A DNA stretch of 15,390 nucleotides from JAZRPG01 sp045649105 (GTDB lineage: Bacteria > Bacillota > Clostridia > Oscillospirales > JAAYXM01): the NCBI GenBank assembly GCA_045649105.1, contig JAZRPG010000005.1:1-15390 (forward strand), in the 5' to 3' direction. The translations under genes were made by a program, and so were the position numbers. Below the pieces are notes generated by a model. It did not search any database. It was not told the origin of the DNA and was given only the letters and a program-made list of their open reading frames with translations. Below, piece after piece: positions 14,781 to 15,390 of this stretch (position 1 is its first letter; each line of letters starts with the position of its first letter).

Positions 14781-14857
14781 GGGCCTTTAGCTCAGTTGGC
14801 TAGAGCTACCGGCTCATAACCGGTCGGTCCCGGGTTCGAGTCCCTGAAGGCCCACCA
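14781..14857 (+). tRNA. tRNA with CAU anticodon, probably tRNA-Ile2 (lysidine type), otherwise elongator tRNA-Met
   Basis: The cloverleaf folds well. Acceptor GGGCCTT (14781-14787) pairs with AAGGCCC (14847-14853), then A and an encoded CCA. The D arm is GCTC/GAGC, and the anticodon arm is ACCGG-CTCATAA-CCGGT with CAT at 14815-14817. The T arm is CCGGG-TTCGAGT-CCCTG with a C-T mismatch (14831 and 14845). The G1-C72 pair and lack of three G-C pairs in the anticodon stem exclude the initiator tRNA. C4-G69 and C5-G68, the TTTAGCTC start, and CGGCTCATAACCG resemble bacterial tRNA-Ile2, whose C34 is changed to lysidine by TilS, more than elongator Met. Automatic annotation may label it tRNA-Met. 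Confidence 0.93.
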
Positions 14858-14897
14858 AAAATCGACAAGGTTCTAAATGAATCTTGTCGATTTTTCT
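14858..14897. terminator. Terminator after the tRNA, probably bidirectional
   Basis: ATCGACAAG (14861-14869) pairs with CTTGTCGAT (14883-14891), extended inward by TTC/GAA and a G-T pair, with a 5-nt loop. A-run before and T-run after let it end both the tRNA and the minus-strand gene that stops at 14908. Confidence 0.88.
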
Positions 14898-14946
14898 TAT
14901 TACCTATTCACTCTTCACTATTCCCTAAAAAGACTTGCCGATTTTT
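14883..14946 (+). repeat. Direct repeat of CTTGYCGATTTTT
   Basis: CTTGTCGATTTTT (14883-14895) and CTTGCCGATTTTT (14934-14946) agree at 12 of 13 positions, 51 nt apart. The first copy is the right arm of the tRNA terminator; the second has no paired left arm. Confidence 0.7.
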
Positions 14947-14977
14947 GGAAAATAACAAGTAATAGTGAATAAGGAAT
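14899..14977. repeat. Two inverted arrays of degenerate 7-nt repeats (ATTCACT)
   Basis: Four consecutive heptads on the plus strand, ATTACCT, ATTCACT, CTTCACT, ATTCCCT (14899-14926), face three heptads of the opposite orientation, AAGTAAT, AGTGAAT, AAGGAAT (14957-14977), across a 30-nt gap. The outer parts can pair: 14896-14912 matches the complement of 14964-14980 at 15 of 17 positions. Short heptameric arrays of this kind are non-coding in origin; here they also encode the tail of the minus-strand gene. Confidence 0.7.
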
Positions 14978-15390
14978 AAGTTTCTTTTGGGAAGGATAAA
15001 AGTAATGAATAGTCCTTTGCTTATAAAATCAAAACAATTTGCTTTGGATATTATTAAAGTTTGTAATAAAGTATCCGTCTGCTTGTTTCGGAGCATATCC
15101 GAAACGATGTTCATCGAGCTTCTCGCGCGGTTAAATGCTCCGTATAAATGCCCGTCTTTTGTCGCTTTCGCAATTTTGCGAATCGCATCACCGCTGTTTA
15201 CTATTTTGCGTTTTAGAAAGCTTGCGCTTTCCTTTACCTTTTCGGGAAGTGTTTTCTTCCTTGCATTCAGTGTGCGCATAAGCGTTGCATTTGCTTCGGC
15301 AATGTTCTTGTCCCGTATCGTCTGTGCTCTCTCCCCGAGGTCGTCAAAATATGTATCAAGCCCCGTCTCGTCAATATAAGATTCCCCCGA
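14908..15390 (-). CDS. Unidentified protein, N-terminus beyond window; possibly truncated at its C-terminus
   Basis: The minus-strand frame is open from the window end to TGA at 14908-14910, giving 160 visible residues with no start in certain view; an ATG at 15279 is internal to the open frame. I do not recognise the protein. The first roughly 105 residues are helical and strongly charged (for example GERAQTIRDKNIAEANATL and KVKESASFLKRKIVNSGDAI), with normal codon use. The last roughly 50 residues are hydrophobic and AT-rich (KGLFITFILPKRNLFLIHYY) and are read through the heptad repeats, so this tail looks accidental, as if the gene had lost its proper 3' end. Position beside a tRNA is typical of integrated or decaying mobile DNA, but no integrase is visible. 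An opposite-strand frame at 14987-15379 seems to be its shadow. Confidence 0.5.
   Translation of the reverse strand, partial: SGESYIDETGLDTYFDDLGERAQTIRDKNIAEANATLMRTLNARKKTLPEKVKESASFLKRKIVNSGDAIRKIAKATKDGHLYGAFNRARSSMNIVSDMLRNKQTDTLLQTLIISKANCFDFISKGLFITFILPKRNLFLIHYYLLFSKNRQVFLGNSEE

Noticed and set aside
14987..15379. 130-residue plus-strand frame at the right edge
   Set aside because: No good ribosome site and no family match; the opposite strand is open to the window end with more protein-like sequence. Not fully excluded.
1..15390. CRISPR array, insertion sequence or known defence system
   Set aside because: No regularly spaced direct repeats of CRISPR length, no transposase frames, and no defence genes other than the partial Fic protein, which alone is not evidence.

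Overview
The window is about 15.4 kb of a bacterial chromosome. The content points to a Gram-positive anaerobe of the class Clostridia: a DUF4364 protein, a class II (Firmicutes-type) GalT, a NptA-type Na+/phosphate transporter with a PhoU-like tail, an ammonia-dependent NadE, strong AGGAGG-type ribosome binding sites, and TTGACA/TATAAT promoters with 16-18 nt spacers. Genus cannot be read from the sequence. Most of the window is ordinary core metabolism with moderate GC content. The two ends look more accessory: an AT-rich Fic gene cut by the left edge, and an unidentified gene cut by the right edge next to a tRNA and a cluster of short repeats.

Layout. 1-561: the 3' part of a Fic AMP-transferase-like gene, followed by a hairpin terminator. 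971-2719 (+): Na+/Pi cotransporter, with its own promoter and terminator. 4195-2783 (-): pyruvate kinase, convergent with the transporter and sharing its bidirectional terminator. 4393-6814 (+): a tight operon of nadE, a ydcF-like DUF218 membrane protein and a cysteine synthase, with 4-nt and near-zero junctions. 9130-6871 (-): a probable operon of a DEDDh exonuclease, an E2-acyltransferase-like protein with an altered active site, and a small MGMT-family protein. 9301-10005 (+): a six-helix membrane protein, divergent from the exonuclease. 13513-10048 (-): galK, galT and a membrane-anchored GH25 lysozyme-like protein. 13974-13630 (-): a small cupin. 14163-14702 (+): DUF4364 protein. 14781-14857 (+): a CAU-anticodon tRNA with a near-consensus promoter and a terminator. 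14908-15390 (-): partial unknown gene.

How the parts work together. GalK and GalT are the first committed Leloir steps; GalE and a sugar transporter are not in view. NadE makes NAD+, pyruvate kinase makes ATP and pyruvate, and CysK makes cysteine. These are housekeeping genes rather than one pathway. Convergent gene pairs are separated by strong bidirectional hairpins, and divergent pairs by back-to-back promoters.

I did not find a convincing undescribed multi-gene system. The observations most worth a second look are a pair of inverted arrays of degenerate 7-nt repeats beside the tRNA, which also supply the tail of the right-edge gene; the E2-like protein whose catalytic histidine position is glutamate; and the probable lysidine-type identity of the CAU tRNA.
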